Shown: positions 6,660 to 13,918, counted from the stretch's first letter. The stretch is DNA of 14,961 nt from Candidatus Methanoplasma sp. (GCA_031283015.1 JAITCQ010000054.1:1-14961), one strand, 5' to 3'. Translations and numbers: made by a program. The notes: a model not told the origin generated them from the letters alone.

Positions 6660-7732
6660 TTTGAAATAGGATTCGGTATTTCGGAGATGTCGGGAACTTC
6701 CGTTCTGATAGATTTGTCGGCGTTCGCAAGCCTTTCTTTGATCTCCGATTCCTTCGGAATGTGTCCGAGTATGTCGTCCACGTCTCCGAACACCTTTTCC
6801 ATGTCCTTCATCGTGGATACCGGGCGATCGGGAACATTCGACGCCGCGCCTACGTACTCGGATATGCCTTCCATGAGTCTTGTGACCTCCATGGGGAAGA
6901 ATATCTTCGACGACTGCCCCTGACCGACGGTCTTCAGCGTCTCCATCGAAAGCACCGAAAGCGCCTTGGAGTCCAGAGCCGCGGCGCCGACGGACATGAT
7001 CCTCAGCCTCTGCGCCTCTCCCTGGCTTTCTAGTATAAGGGCGACCTTCTTACCCTCGGCCTCAAGCATCATGGACTGCTGAAGGCCTTCGGCCTCCAGT
7101 ATCCTTGACCTCTTCTTACCCTCGGCCTCCATTATGGCGGCCCTTCTGAGGCCGTCCGCCTGGAGTATTGCCGCGCGTCTTCTCCTTTCGGCAGATGTCT
7201 GCTCCTCCATTGAGTCCTTGACCTTCTTTGCGGGGTCGACCTCTCTGATCTCAACGCTCTCGACCTTCACTCCCCACTTGTCGGTGTTCTCGTCGAGTAT
7301 GTCCCTGAGTTGTGTGTTGATCTTCTCCCTGTTGGAAAGGATCTCGTCTAGTTCCATCTCTCCCACGATAGACCTCAATGTGGTCTGCGCAAGGTTCATT
7401 GTGGCGAACCTGTAATCCACTATCTCAAAGAACGCATTGCGGGGGTCTGTGACCTTTATGTAAACAATGGCGTCGACGCTCACGGGAGAGTTATCTTTGG
7501 TGATGACCTCCTGTCTCGGAACGTCCAACACTTGCGTACGCAGATCTAATTTGACCACCACGTTGATCAAAGGGGTAACGAAGTTCAATCCCTGATTCAG
7601 GATCCTTATGAACTTTCCGAGTCTCATATAGACTCCTTGTTCATACGGTTGAATGATCTTTACGCCGCTCATCACGATGGCAATTATTGCCATCACGAGA
7701 ACAATCACCAGTCCATAGAACCAATCTTCCAT
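6653..7732 (-). CDS. stomatin/prohibitin-like SPFH membrane protein
   Basis: This 359-residue protein has one N-terminal membrane helix (about residues 5-22), then an SPFH domain beginning at IIQPYEQGVYMRLGKF and running through VDAIVYIKVTDPRNAFFEIVDYRFATMNLAQTTLRSIVGEMELDEILSNREKIN. A charged helical region follows, with EAEG repeats (IMEAEG, ILEAEG, MLEAEG) typical of the stomatin coiled coil, and a variable acidic tail. Stomatins form large rings at membranes and organise microdomains or modulate proteases and transport. The gene follows its usual partner, an NfeD-family gene, 59 nt upstream on the same strand. It also has its own TATA box (7764-7773). The Shine-Dalgarno is GGTGAT just before the ATG. 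Confidence 0.92.
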   Translation of the reverse strand: MEDWFYGLVIVLVMAIIAIVMSGVKIIQPYEQGVYMRLGKFIRILNQGLNFVTPLINVVVKLDLRTQVLDVPRQEVITKDNSPVSVDAIVYIKVTDPRNAFFEIVDYRFATMNLAQTTLRSIVGEMELDEILSNREKINTQLRDILDENTDKWGVKVESVEIREVDPAKKVKDSMEEQTSAERRRRAAILQADGLRRAAIMEAEGKKRSRILEAEGLQQSMMLEAEGKKVALILESQGEAQRLRIMSVGAAALDSKALSVLSMETLKTVGQGQSSKIFFPMEVTRLMEGISEYVGAASNVPDRPVSTMKDMEKVFGDVDDILGHIPKESEIKERLANADKSIRTEVPDISEIPNPISKG

Positions 7733-7763
7733 TGATAATCACCGATAGGTTATGGGAAAGAGA

Positions 7764-7773
7764 GTATAAAAAG
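7764..7773 (-). promoter_or_regulatory. box A of the SPFH gene
   Basis: Minus strand CTTTTTATAC, predicting a start near 7742 and a leader of about 10 nt. It lies just past the nfeD stop, so the T-run could also end nfeD transcripts. Confidence 0.5.
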
Positions 7774-7791
7774 TGAGTTATTAACCCAGAG

Positions 7792-8238
7792 TTACTTCAG
7801 TCTGACCTTGACGTGGACGCCTTCCGCCGCGTATACTACGACACCGGCCCCGGCCCTGATGAGTTCCTCCGAAGTCGCGCTCCAGCTGTCGGAATCGATC
7901 TTCACTTTACCCTTAAGGGTCCCCGGCTTTACGTCGGATATCACGGTGCCCTCCCTTCCGATAAGGGAATCTACCACCGTAGTGGTGGGAGGTTCGGGTC
8001 TGGCCAATACCTGGTAGCCTTTGATGGTGACGAAGGAGACGACCAGCGTAACGACTACGACGGTCGCGATCAGATACAGCGGCGAGTCGAAGTAACCTTC
8101 GACAAAGTAACCGAGCAGACCGATCACAACGAGGACCGCTCCGGGAATGACCGCAAAGAAACCCGGCGTCAGAGCCTCTATGATCAACAAAATCAGCCCT
8201 ACGGTCATGAGGATTATAGCGATAGTTCCAGGGTCCAT
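7792..8238 (-). CDS. NfeD-family membrane protein
   Basis: This 148-residue protein has three predicted membrane helices (about residues 4-23, 27-46 and 54-72), then a soluble beta-rich domain of the NfeD OB-fold type (about 85-148, LIGREGTVISDVKPGTLKGK onward). It is the short form without the N-terminal ClpP-like protease domain. Short NfeD proteins pair with stomatins and are thought to help assemble or anchor them; the stomatin gene follows directly. The TATA box at 8261-8270 is centred about 27 nt before the ATG, so this is probably a leaderless mRNA; no Shine-Dalgarno is visible. Confidence 0.88.
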   Translation of the reverse strand: MDPGTIAIILMTVGLILLIIEALTPGFFAVIPGAVLVVIGLLGYFVEGYFDSPLYLIATVVVVTLVVSFVTIKGYQVLARPEPPTTTVVDSLIGREGTVISDVKPGTLKGKVKIDSDSWSATSEELIRAGAGVVVYAAEGVHVKVRLK

Positions 8239-8260
8239 AGGAAGGGGTATGTATTATGAG

Positions 8261-8270
8261 ACTATAAAAT
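8261..8270 (-). promoter_or_regulatory. box A of the NfeD gene
   Basis: Minus strand ATTTTATAGT, centred about 27 nt from the ATG at 8238. It predicts a leaderless transcript. Confidence 0.55.
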
Positions 8271-8275
8271 TGTTG

Positions 8276-8281
8276 AAAAAA
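8276..8281 (-). terminator. oligo-T run after the ferritin-like gene
   Basis: Six T on the minus strand, 28 nt past the stop of the ferritin-like gene and just before the nfeD promoter. No clear hairpin precedes it. Confidence 0.35.
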
Positions 8282-8308
8282 TTGTAAGAAGGTTGAAGGG
8301 AAATGATC

Positions 8309-8626
8309 TCAGCATTTCTTGCAGGCCTTTTCGAGTTCTTCCATCATCTCTTTGACCTCTCCCTCTCCGTGTTCGAACAGTTCCTTCTCTTTCGGGTCGA
8401 GATATATCAGAAGAGTGAGCAGCTCCCCCATGTGTTCCTTTTCCTCGTCGCGTATGTCCCTGAGGACCTTCTTCGCAAGGAGGTTGTCTGTTGCCTCTGC
8501 GTGCGCGTCGTACAGGTATATAGCCTCCAATTCGCCCGCTATATCCAGTCTTATCGCATTGGCAAGCTCCTGGTCGGTCATTTTCCTGTTCACATTACCC
8601 ACAAACGGATCTGCAAAATTCGGCAT
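8309..8626 (-). CDS. ferritin-like di-iron protein, EncFtn type
   Basis: This 105-residue, mostly helical protein carries the two iron-binding helices of the encapsulated-ferritin family. GELEAIYLYD (31-40) supplies Glu32, Glu34 and Tyr39; RDEEKEH (59-65) supplies Glu62 and His65. These match, in number as well as kind, the ferroxidase residues I recall for Rhodospirillum rubrum EncFtn (Glu32, Glu62, His65). The sequence also resembles the ferritin-like domain fused to the N-terminus of the Pyrococcus furiosus encapsulin shell. Here the domain stands alone: no shell gene lies nearby, and the end (EKACKKC) has two Cys and no hydrophobic cargo-loading tag. Likely role: iron oxidation/storage or protection from oxidants. 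The Shine-Dalgarno GGTGAT precedes the ATG; a TATA-like AATATATC at 8660-8667 fits as promoter. Confidence 0.82.
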   Translation of the reverse strand: MPNFADPFVGNVNRKMTDQELANAIRLDIAGELEAIYLYDAHAEATDNLLAKKVLRDIRDEEKEHMGELLTLLIYLDPKEKELFEHGEGEVKEMMEELEKACKKC

Positions 8627-8659
8627 TTATAATCACCACTGCTTTCCGGAATATACTCC

Positions 8660-8667
8660 TAGATATA
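8660..8667 (-). promoter_or_regulatory. box A of the ferritin-like gene
   Basis: Minus strand AATATATC, predicting a start near 8637 and a leader of about 10 nt that still contains the Shine-Dalgarno GGTGAT. Confidence 0.45.
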
Positions 8668-8720
8668 TTACGTTAAGCAGCGAACCAAAAACGGACGATG
8701 TTCTAAAGAATAATACAAGT

Positions 8721-8793
8721 GGACAGGGCGAGATTCGAACTCGCGACTTCTGCCTTGCGAAGGCAGCGATCTACCGGGCTGATCTACCTGCCC
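8721..8793 (-). tRNA. tRNA-Ala(CGC)
   Basis: The 73-nt minus-strand sequence folds as a complete cloverleaf. The acceptor stem is GGGCAGG/CCTGTCC, with a G3:U70 pair, the main alanine identity element. The D stem is GATC/GATC. The anticodon arm is CTGCC-TTCGCAA-GGCAG with anticodon CGC, reading GCG. The variable loop has 5 nt and the T arm is GCGAG-TTCGAAT-CTCGC. There is no intron and no encoded CCA. The promoter element GCTTTATATC (8822-8831) predicts a start about 7 nt before the mature 5' end. Confidence 0.97.
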
Positions 8794-8821
8794 ATATGGG
8801 TACATGTTCATCGCCGCATCG

Positions 8822-8831
8822 GATATAAAGC
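8822..8831 (-). promoter_or_regulatory. box A of tRNA-Ala
   Basis: Minus strand GCTTTATATC, about 34 nt upstream of the mature tRNA 5' end. Confidence 0.65.
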
Positions 8832-9015
8832 TTTCATAGGGGGAACCACACCATCGCCCCATTGGCAAGCTTTCGATATCAATGGTAAAGCGTAAAAGGA
8901 GCAAAGAACGTACCATATCAAATGACGCGCCGGTCCATCCGGCGGACCCCCTGTTACGCCACATGGTAGCGACCAGATAGGGCCAAAGATGGTTCGCGCA
9001 GAGGGGGTTATAACG
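8832..9015 (+). promoter_or_regulatory. upstream region of the AlkC-type gene
   Basis: No gene is visible. A hairpin CGCCGG-tccat-CCGGCG lies at 8928-8944, inside a wider inverted repeat TACCAT (8911-8916) / ATGGTA (8963-8968). The only TATA-like stretch is weak (CCATATCAA, 8913-8921) and would give a leader of about 75 nt containing the hairpin. The Shine-Dalgarno-like GAGGGGG is at 9001-9007. Confidence 0.35.
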
Positions 9016-10137
9016 ATGGCAGACAACACGACAGACCCAGAAGAGAAACATGCGCCGACCCCATTCAAAGACATGTTCAACCGCGACTCGATCCGTGAGT
9101 TCGCTTCGGCCGTCCGATCGGTCTATGCCCCGTTCCGGGCAGACGAGTTCTTAAAATCAACGGTGGACGGGACGTGGGACGGCCTGGAGCTAAAGGCCAG
9201 GGGCCGGCGGATCAGCACGAATCTTGGAAGATACCTGCCGGCGGATTACGAAGAAGCCATCTGCATCATTGACAAGGTGGTGGTAAACTATGGGGGCCCG
9301 TGCAGGTTCTGCTTCCCCGATTTCGTTGAGGTCTACGGGCAGGATGAGATAAATTGGGACGTTTCCATAAACGCTTTGGAGAGATACACCCAATATGCGT
9401 CCTCTGAATTAGCGGTAAGGCCTTTCATCATCAAATATGAAGAACGCACGATGGCGCGAATGTATGCTTTCTCCAAACATGAGAACGAGCATGTCCGAAG
9501 GCTTGCCAGCGAGGGCTGCCGGCCACAGCTGCCGTGGGGGCAGGTGTTGACCAAATACAAAAAAGACCCCGCGCCGATCCTACCTATATTGGAGCAGCTG
9601 AAGACCGACCCGTCGCCGTATGTGCGGAACAGCGTCGCCAATAATCTGAACGACATTTCCAAAACACATCCAGAACTGGTCACAAAGCTTGCGAAAGAGT
9701 GGTACGGTAAGAACGAGCGCACTGACTGGATTGTGAAGCACGGGTGCAGAACGCTGCTCAAAAAAGGCGACCGGGACGTTCTGGCCATTTTTGGGTACAG
9801 CACCGCCGCCCCCATTGACGTGAGAGACTTTTCTTTAAAGGCGGCATCAGTTCCGATCGGAGGGGATATCACCTTTTCATTTTCGATCCAAACAAAGGAA
9901 CCGACAAAGGTAAGGCTGGAATATGGGGTCGACTATGTGAAATTCAGCGGGAAAAGGAATAGAAAGATATTCCAAATATCCGAAATATCGTTAAAAACAA
10001 ATGAAAAGAGGACATACGTTAAAGATCATTCTTTCGCGGACGTGAGCACAAGGAAACATTATCCGGGGATCCATTCGATCACTCTTATCGTCAACGGCGC
10101 AGAACGGGGGAAGCTGGATTTCAGGTTGGGCGCATAA
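9016..10137 (+). CDS. AlkC-type DNA alkylation repair glycosylase
   Basis: This 373-residue protein belongs to the HEAT-like-repeat DNA glycosylases of the AlkC/AlkD superfamily, which remove alkylated bases without flipping them out; characterised AlkC acts on 3-methylcytosine and 1-methyladenine. Family marks are LELKARGRRI near residue 60, LGRYLPADYEEAI, and HVRRLASEGCRPQLPWG (about 159-175), the AlkC signature. HEAT repeats continue (DPSPYVRNSVANNLNDISK). The last 100 residues (from FSLKAASVPIGGDITFSF) look like the beta-rich Ig-like domain seen in some AlkC proteins. I chose the ATG at 9016, which has GAGGGGG upstream; an ATG at 8989 would add nine residues with no ribosome site. AlkC is mainly known from bacteria, so transfer is possible. 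Confidence 0.88.
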   Translation: MADNTTDPEEKHAPTPFKDMFNRDSIREFASAVRSVYAPFRADEFLKSTVDGTWDGLELKARGRRISTNLGRYLPADYEEAICIIDKVVVNYGGPCRFCFPDFVEVYGQDEINWDVSINALERYTQYASSELAVRPFIIKYEERTMARMYAFSKHENEHVRRLASEGCRPQLPWGQVLTKYKKDPAPILPILEQLKTDPSPYVRNSVANNLNDISKTHPELVTKLAKEWYGKNERTDWIVKHGCRTLLKKGDRDVLAIFGYSTAAPIDVRDFSLKAASVPIGGDITFSFSIQTKEPTKVRLEYGVDYVKFSGKRNRKIFQISEISLKTNEKRTYVKDHSFADVSTRKHYPGIHSITLIVNGAERGKLDFRLGA

Positions 10138-10220
10138 TACGTTCGACGAGTTCCGGAAATCGACCCCATGGCAATAGTTATTTATGGACATAAATGGGTC
10201 CGAATAAGGGGGTAAAGAAA

Positions 10221-10496
10221 TTGGACGAGATGCTTATATGCCAAAGCTGCGGGATGCCGCTCGAGGATGATGAGGTGAAAGGCACCAACAAAGACGGGAG
10301 CAGGTCCGACGATTACTGCGTCCACTGCTTCGCGGACGGTGCGTTCACAAAAGAGATGACGATGGAAGAGATGATAGAATTGAACATCCAGTTCCTTGAC
10401 GAGTGGAAAAAGAGCTCCGGCATCGATATGACGGAAGAGGAAGCGATATCAGAATTGAAAGAATATCTACCCACTCTGAAAAGATGGAAACGGTGA
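10221..10496 (+). CDS. small zinc-ribbon protein
   Basis: A 91-residue protein with two Cys pairs, CQSC followed by GMPL and DDYCVHC followed by FADGAFTKEMTMEEMIE. This matches the pattern of the putative zinc-ribbon proteins found widely in bacteria and archaea, of unknown function. The C-terminal half is helical and charged. I place the start at a TTG with AGGGGGT 7 nt upstream (10207-10213). An ATG at 10194 gives 9 more residues but no ribosome site, and a TATA-like TTATTTATGG (10177-10186) would start the mRNA after it; an ATG at 10230 is also possible. It ends 11 nt from the convergent small membrane protein gene. Confidence 0.78.
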   Translation: MDEMLICQSCGMPLEDDEVKGTNKDGSRSDDYCVHCFADGAFTKEMTMEEMIELNIQFLDEWKKSSGIDMTEEEAISELKEYLPTLKRWKR

Positions 10497-10507
10497 ACGT
10501 CCGTCCT

Positions 10508-10690
10508 TCAGTCCTCATCTTCTTCTTTGACGTATTGTGTCGCCCAGCCCATAGCCGCCGCTATGGGAATGAAGAAAAGATAGACCAGACTGTTATTCAT
10601 CGAATAGGTCGCGGCGAATATGGCCACGCCCACGACGGCGCCGATGACGGCGCCGTATTTCATTTGCCTTCTCTTTCTTTCCGAGAACAT
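10508..10690 (-). CDS. small membrane protein, two helices
   Basis: A 60-residue protein: basic N-terminus (MFSERKRRQMKYG), hydrophobic helix at about 13-29, short polar turn (MNNS), second helix at about 34-51, and acidic tail (KEEDED). I do not recognise the family. The ATG lies 2 nt after the purB stop, with the Shine-Dalgarno AAGGAAGGT inside the last purB codons, so it is translated from the purB message. The charge pattern favours a hairpin with both ends in the cytoplasm. A link to purine synthesis is not implied by sequence. Confidence 0.7.
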   Translation of the reverse strand: MFSERKRRQMKYGAVIGAVVGVAIFAATYSMNNSLVYLFFIPIAAAMGWATQYVKEEDED

Positions 10691-10692
10691 GG

Positions 10693-12060
10693 TCAGACCT
10701 TCCTTTCAAGCGCTTCTTCCGCGGCGGAGACCATCTTATCCACGATATCCTTCGCGCCTCCGGTGTAGTTGGCCGGATCCATGACGGATACTATTTCCTC
10801 TTCGGTCATCGCCTTTCTGACATCGTCTCTTTCCAGAAGGGCCTCCCTCAGGTTGATGCCGTCCCTCAGGGCGGCCATCGACGCCTCTCTGACGATCTCG
10901 TGCGCATCCTGCCTGCCGATGCCTTTTTCGGTAAGCTTTATCATCACCGGCTCGGCCATTATCAGGCCTTGGGACAGCTCGATGTTCTTCCGCATCCTGT
11001 CCGCATGCACTTCCAGCCCAGAGAAGACCTTGTTCATCCTCTGGAGCATCTCATCGAGGAGAACGAACGCATGGGGTATGGTGAACCTTTCCGCAGATGA
11101 GTTGGAAAGGTCCCTCTCATGCCAAAGCACCTGGTTCTCGAAGGCAGGAACGACCAGCCCCCGCACTATCCTGGCCAATCCCGTTACGCTCTCCGAATTT
11201 ATGGGGTTCCTTTTTTGCGGCATGGTCGAACTCCCAACCTGCTTCTTCGCATCGAAGGGTTCGGATGCCTCCCCGATCTCCGATCTCTGAAGGTTCCTTA
11301 CTTCAGTGCCGTATCTTTCCAGGGAGGTTGCGATGTTCGCCAAAAGACAGATCAGCTCCGTGTATCTGTCGCGACCGACGACCTGTGTCGCAGCCGGTTC
11401 GTATGTGAGGCCGAGATCCTGCATGACAAGGATCTGGATCGTGCTGAAGTTCTTTCCGAGGGCAGCTCCCGTTCCCACCGCGCCGGCCATTTTGCCGGCG
11501 CATGCGCGGGGCATGATCTCGAACAGTCTCTCTTTGTGCCTGAGCATCTCCGCGATGTAGCCGGCGATCTTGAAGCCGAACGTTATGGGAATCGCGAATT
11601 GCGCGTGGGTCCTTCCCACTTCGAGTGTATCCCTCTCTCTTTTGGCGACCTTCGCAAACGTGTATAGGAGTTCGTCCGCGCCGCCGTGGATGATTTCCAG
11701 TGCGTCTTTGATCTGAAGAGCTGTGGCGGTGTCGACGATGTCATTGGACGTCGCGCCGAGATGCACGAATTTCCCCGCATCCCCTCTGCACTGTTCGGTC
11801 ATCGCCTTGACCATCGCCATAAGATCGTGGTTGATCTCCCTTTCGATCTCCTTTATGCGATCCGTTTTGACAACGTCCGATGAAGCCACCCTTGCGATCT
11901 CTTCCGCATCGCTTTTGCTGATAGTACCTACGGACGCGTGCGCTTTTGCGAGCGCCGCTTCGACCTTCATTTGGTATCGGATCCGGCCTTCCTCAGAAAA
12001 GATGGCTTTCATCTCTTTGCGGCCGTACCTGTAATCGAGAGGACAGATGGAATCTTCCAT
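10693..12060 (-). CDS. purB: adenylosuccinate lyase
   Basis: This 455-residue member of the fumarase/aspartase superfamily removes fumarate twice in purine synthesis: from SAICAR to AICAR, and from adenylosuccinate to AMP. It acts as a cytosolic homotetramer. Signatures are HLGATSND (100-107), EVGRTHAQ with the catalytic His152, and the flexible loop GSSTMPQKRNP (276-286) holding the catalytic serine. Length is normal and nothing is broken. It heads an operon with the small membrane protein gene. The TATA region at about 12089-12102 predicts a start near 12068, so the leader is only a few nt. A perfect palindrome covers that start and the ATG. Confidence 0.96.
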   Translation of the reverse strand: MEDSICPLDYRYGRKEMKAIFSEEGRIRYQMKVEAALAKAHASVGTISKSDAEEIARVASSDVVKTDRIKEIEREINHDLMAMVKAMTEQCRGDAGKFVHLGATSNDIVDTATALQIKDALEIIHGGADELLYTFAKVAKRERDTLEVGRTHAQFAIPITFGFKIAGYIAEMLRHKERLFEIMPRACAGKMAGAVGTGAALGKNFSTIQILVMQDLGLTYEPAATQVVGRDRYTELICLLANIATSLERYGTEVRNLQRSEIGEASEPFDAKKQVGSSTMPQKRNPINSESVTGLARIVRGLVVPAFENQVLWHERDLSNSSAERFTIPHAFVLLDEMLQRMNKVFSGLEVHADRMRKNIELSQGLIMAEPVMIKLTEKGIGRQDAHEIVREASMAALRDGINLREALLERDDVRKAMTEEEIVSVMDPANYTGGAKDIVDKMVSAAEEALERKV

Positions 12061-12073
12061 TTGATATCAAATG
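12058..12073. promoter_or_regulatory. 16-bp palindrome over purB start codon
   Basis: CATTTGATATCAAATG is a perfect palindrome. Its left end is the purB start codon and it spans the predicted transcript start (about 12068). A bound dimer could block transcription or translation start. Confidence 0.5.
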
Positions 12074-12088
12074 TTGGATTGAGTATGA

Positions 12089-12102
12089 TTATATTTAAAT
12101 GC
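12089..12102 (-). promoter_or_regulatory. box A region of purB
   Basis: Minus strand CATTTAAATATAAT, about 26-30 nt before the predicted start site beside the ATG. Confidence 0.5.
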
Positions 12103-12202
12103 AAGGTTTACCGGGAAAGGCCCAGGAAGAAGACAGGTCCACAAATAGATGTCGGGCAAAGAAAAAGCGCCACGTGTTGTAGAAACCCTTATAAGTACCA
12201 CC

Positions 12203-12211
12203 CATATATAA
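12203..12211 (+). promoter_or_regulatory. box A of the coiled-coil gene
   Basis: CATATATAA, predicting a start near 12234 and a leader of about 35 nt with GAGTGAT as ribosome site. A second TATA-like TTATAAG lies at 12189-12195. I see nothing else in 12103-12202. Confidence 0.5.
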
Positions 12212-12269
12212 CGCCACAAAGTGGGCCATACTTTTGCTTATGGTCAAGTCGAACGTCGAGTGATGAATT

Positions 12270-13661
12270 ATGGATGAATTTGTGGAGGAAACACAGCAGG
12301 TTGATTCTCAAGAAGCGCAGATGTCAGCGCCAGAGAACGCTGACGCTCTTGGGGAGCAGGAAGTGAAGGTAGAGGAATCTCCGGTCGAAGCGCCCAAGAA
12401 GAAGGCGAAGAAGGAGAAATCCCCCGAGGAAGAAACACCCTCGGAAGAGAATATTCAGATAGTCGCGGAGGAACCCGCAGCCGCCCCTGTGGAGCAGGAG
12501 ACGGCGGTCGAGGCACCTCCGGCGAAAGAGGGGAAGAAGAAGGCGAAGAAAGAAGAGCCTTCCGAGGAAGTAACGCCTCAACCCGAAGAAGCGCCCCAGC
12601 CGGAAGTAGAGAATATTCAGATAGTCGCGGAGGAACCCGCGGTCGTTCCCGTAAAACCGGAGGCGGCAGCCAAGGCATCTCAGGCGAAAGAGGGGAAGAA
12701 GAAGGCGAAGAAAGAAGAGCCTTCCGAAGAAGTAACGCCTCAACCTGAGGAAGCGCCCCAGCCTCAAGAGGAAGAGAGGCAGATATCGGCGGAGGAACTC
12801 GCCGACCTTGAACAGAAGCGCAGCATTCTTAACAACGATGCGGAGAGGCACAGACGCCTCAGGGACGAGCTGAACAATCAGACCAAAGAGTGGAAAGCGA
12901 AGAGGGATTCTCTGAACACCAAGGTCCGTGAGCTTGTGGATGAGGCAGGCAAATGCAGAGAGGAACGCGACGCGTTCAATCTGAAAGTCAGGGAGACCAA
13001 GGTCTTAAGGGACGAGTGCAACCAGAAAGTTGCCGCTCTCAAAGAGCAGATCGCCCAGCTGAGACCGGAGAAGCCGCAGGAAGACAAGAATGAGGTGCCT
13101 GTCAAACAGCTCAAGAAGCAGCTTCAGGACCTTGAGTACACACAGCAGACGAAATCGCTCGGCAAAGAAAAAGAGAACGAGATCGTCAAACAAATATCCG
13201 TAATTGCCAGACAAATTGACGAAAGAGAGAAATCCTACGAGCAGAACGGAGAGATCAAGGAGATCATCCAGCAGCTCAGGGACGCAAAGGTGCACGCGGA
13301 GGCCGCACACCGCCAGGTGTCGGAGCACGCGGAGGCCGCACAGACGTCGCACGACAAGATGATGAAGCTTTACGAAGAGGCCGACGCACTCAGAAAAGAG
13401 GCGGATGCGGCGCAGGCAAAGTTCATCGAGTGCAAGCAGGCGGCCGACGAAGAGCACAAGAAGCACATCGAGCAGATCAAGTCTGTCCACGAGATGGACA
13501 AAGACGTCGCCGGTATGAAGGTAAAGAAGACCGCCGCCAAGAAGAAGAGAGTGGACAACGAGTTCAAGAAGGAGGCGAAGGAGATCTTCGAACGCTTCAA
13601 GGCCGGAGAGAAGCTCAGCACAGACAACCTGATGGCCCTTCAAAAATCAGGATACCTCTGA
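12270..13661 (+). CDS. long coiled-coil protein with Lys/Glu/Pro repeats
   Basis: This 463-residue protein has no predicted signal or membrane helix. Residues 1-59 are acidic. Residues 60-167 are two 54-residue tandem repeats rich in E, P, A and K, each with NIQIVAEEPA and a basic run KEGKKKAKKEEPSEEV; a worn partial copy (APKKKAKKEKSPEEETPSEE) precedes them. From about residue 175 to 430 the sequence is charged heptad-like coiled coil (LNNDAERHRRLRDELNNQTK and on), resembling the uncharacterised archaeal coiled-coil group COG1340. The end (FKKEAKEIFERFKAGEKLSTDNLMALQKSGYL) looks like a small helical module. The function is unknown; a structural or scaffold role is guesswork. Shine-Dalgarno GAGTGAT before the ATG; UUCG hairpin terminator after. 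Confidence 0.85.
   Translation: MDEFVEETQQVDSQEAQMSAPENADALGEQEVKVEESPVEAPKKKAKKEKSPEEETPSEENIQIVAEEPAAAPVEQETAVEAPPAKEGKKKAKKEEPSEEVTPQPEEAPQPEVENIQIVAEEPAVVPVKPEAAAKASQAKEGKKKAKKEEPSEEVTPQPEEAPQPQEEERQISAEELADLEQKRSILNNDAERHRRLRDELNNQTKEWKAKRDSLNTKVRELVDEAGKCREERDAFNLKVRETKVLRDECNQKVAALKEQIAQLRPEKPQEDKNEVPVKQLKKQLQDLEYTQQTKSLGKEKENEIVKQISVIARQIDEREKSYEQNGEIKEIIQQLRDAKVHAEAAHRQVSEHAEAAQTSHDKMMKLYEEADALRKEADAAQAKFIECKQAADEEHKKHIEQIKSVHEMDKDVAGMKVKKTAAKKKRVDNEFKKEAKEIFERFKAGEKLSTDNLMALQKSGYL
12447..12770 (+). repeat. two tandem 162-bp in-frame repeats
   Basis: Copy 1 is 12447-12608 and copy 2 is 12609-12770. Both begin with GAGAATATTCAGATAGTCGC and share long near-identical blocks (for example 12521-12602 and 12683-12764). 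The exact 54-codon period keeps the frame. A diverged part-copy lies just upstream (about 12370-12446). Confidence 0.85.
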
Positions 13662-13665
13662 AACC

Positions 13666-13690
13666 CCTGCTTCGGCAGGTCTTTCAAACT
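13666..13690 (+). terminator. terminator of the coiled-coil gene
   Basis: CCTGC-UUCG-GCAGG (13666-13679), followed by the pyrimidine-rich TCTTTC, 5 nt after the stop codon. Confidence 0.55.
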
Positions 13691-13918
13691 ATTTACCGCC
13701 AATTTTATCTTTCACTTCCCCGTTTCATCCGATCAAAGTTCCTTAGGCAAAAACATATAAGACCAACGCACTCATCTGACAGGAACGCAAACTGACGTTC
13801 TCACGTTGCCATCCGGCGCCGGCGGCGGAGCCCGGCGGTCGCTCCGACGGAAAAACTGGGGTAAATATGGTCTTCAGCGTCGGGAAGGACATCGAATTTC
13901 CGATGTTTCTAGAAAACG

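Noticed and set aside
8989..9015. Upstream ATG for the AlkC-type gene
   Set aside because: No ribosome site before it, whereas the ATG at 9016 follows GAGGGGG.
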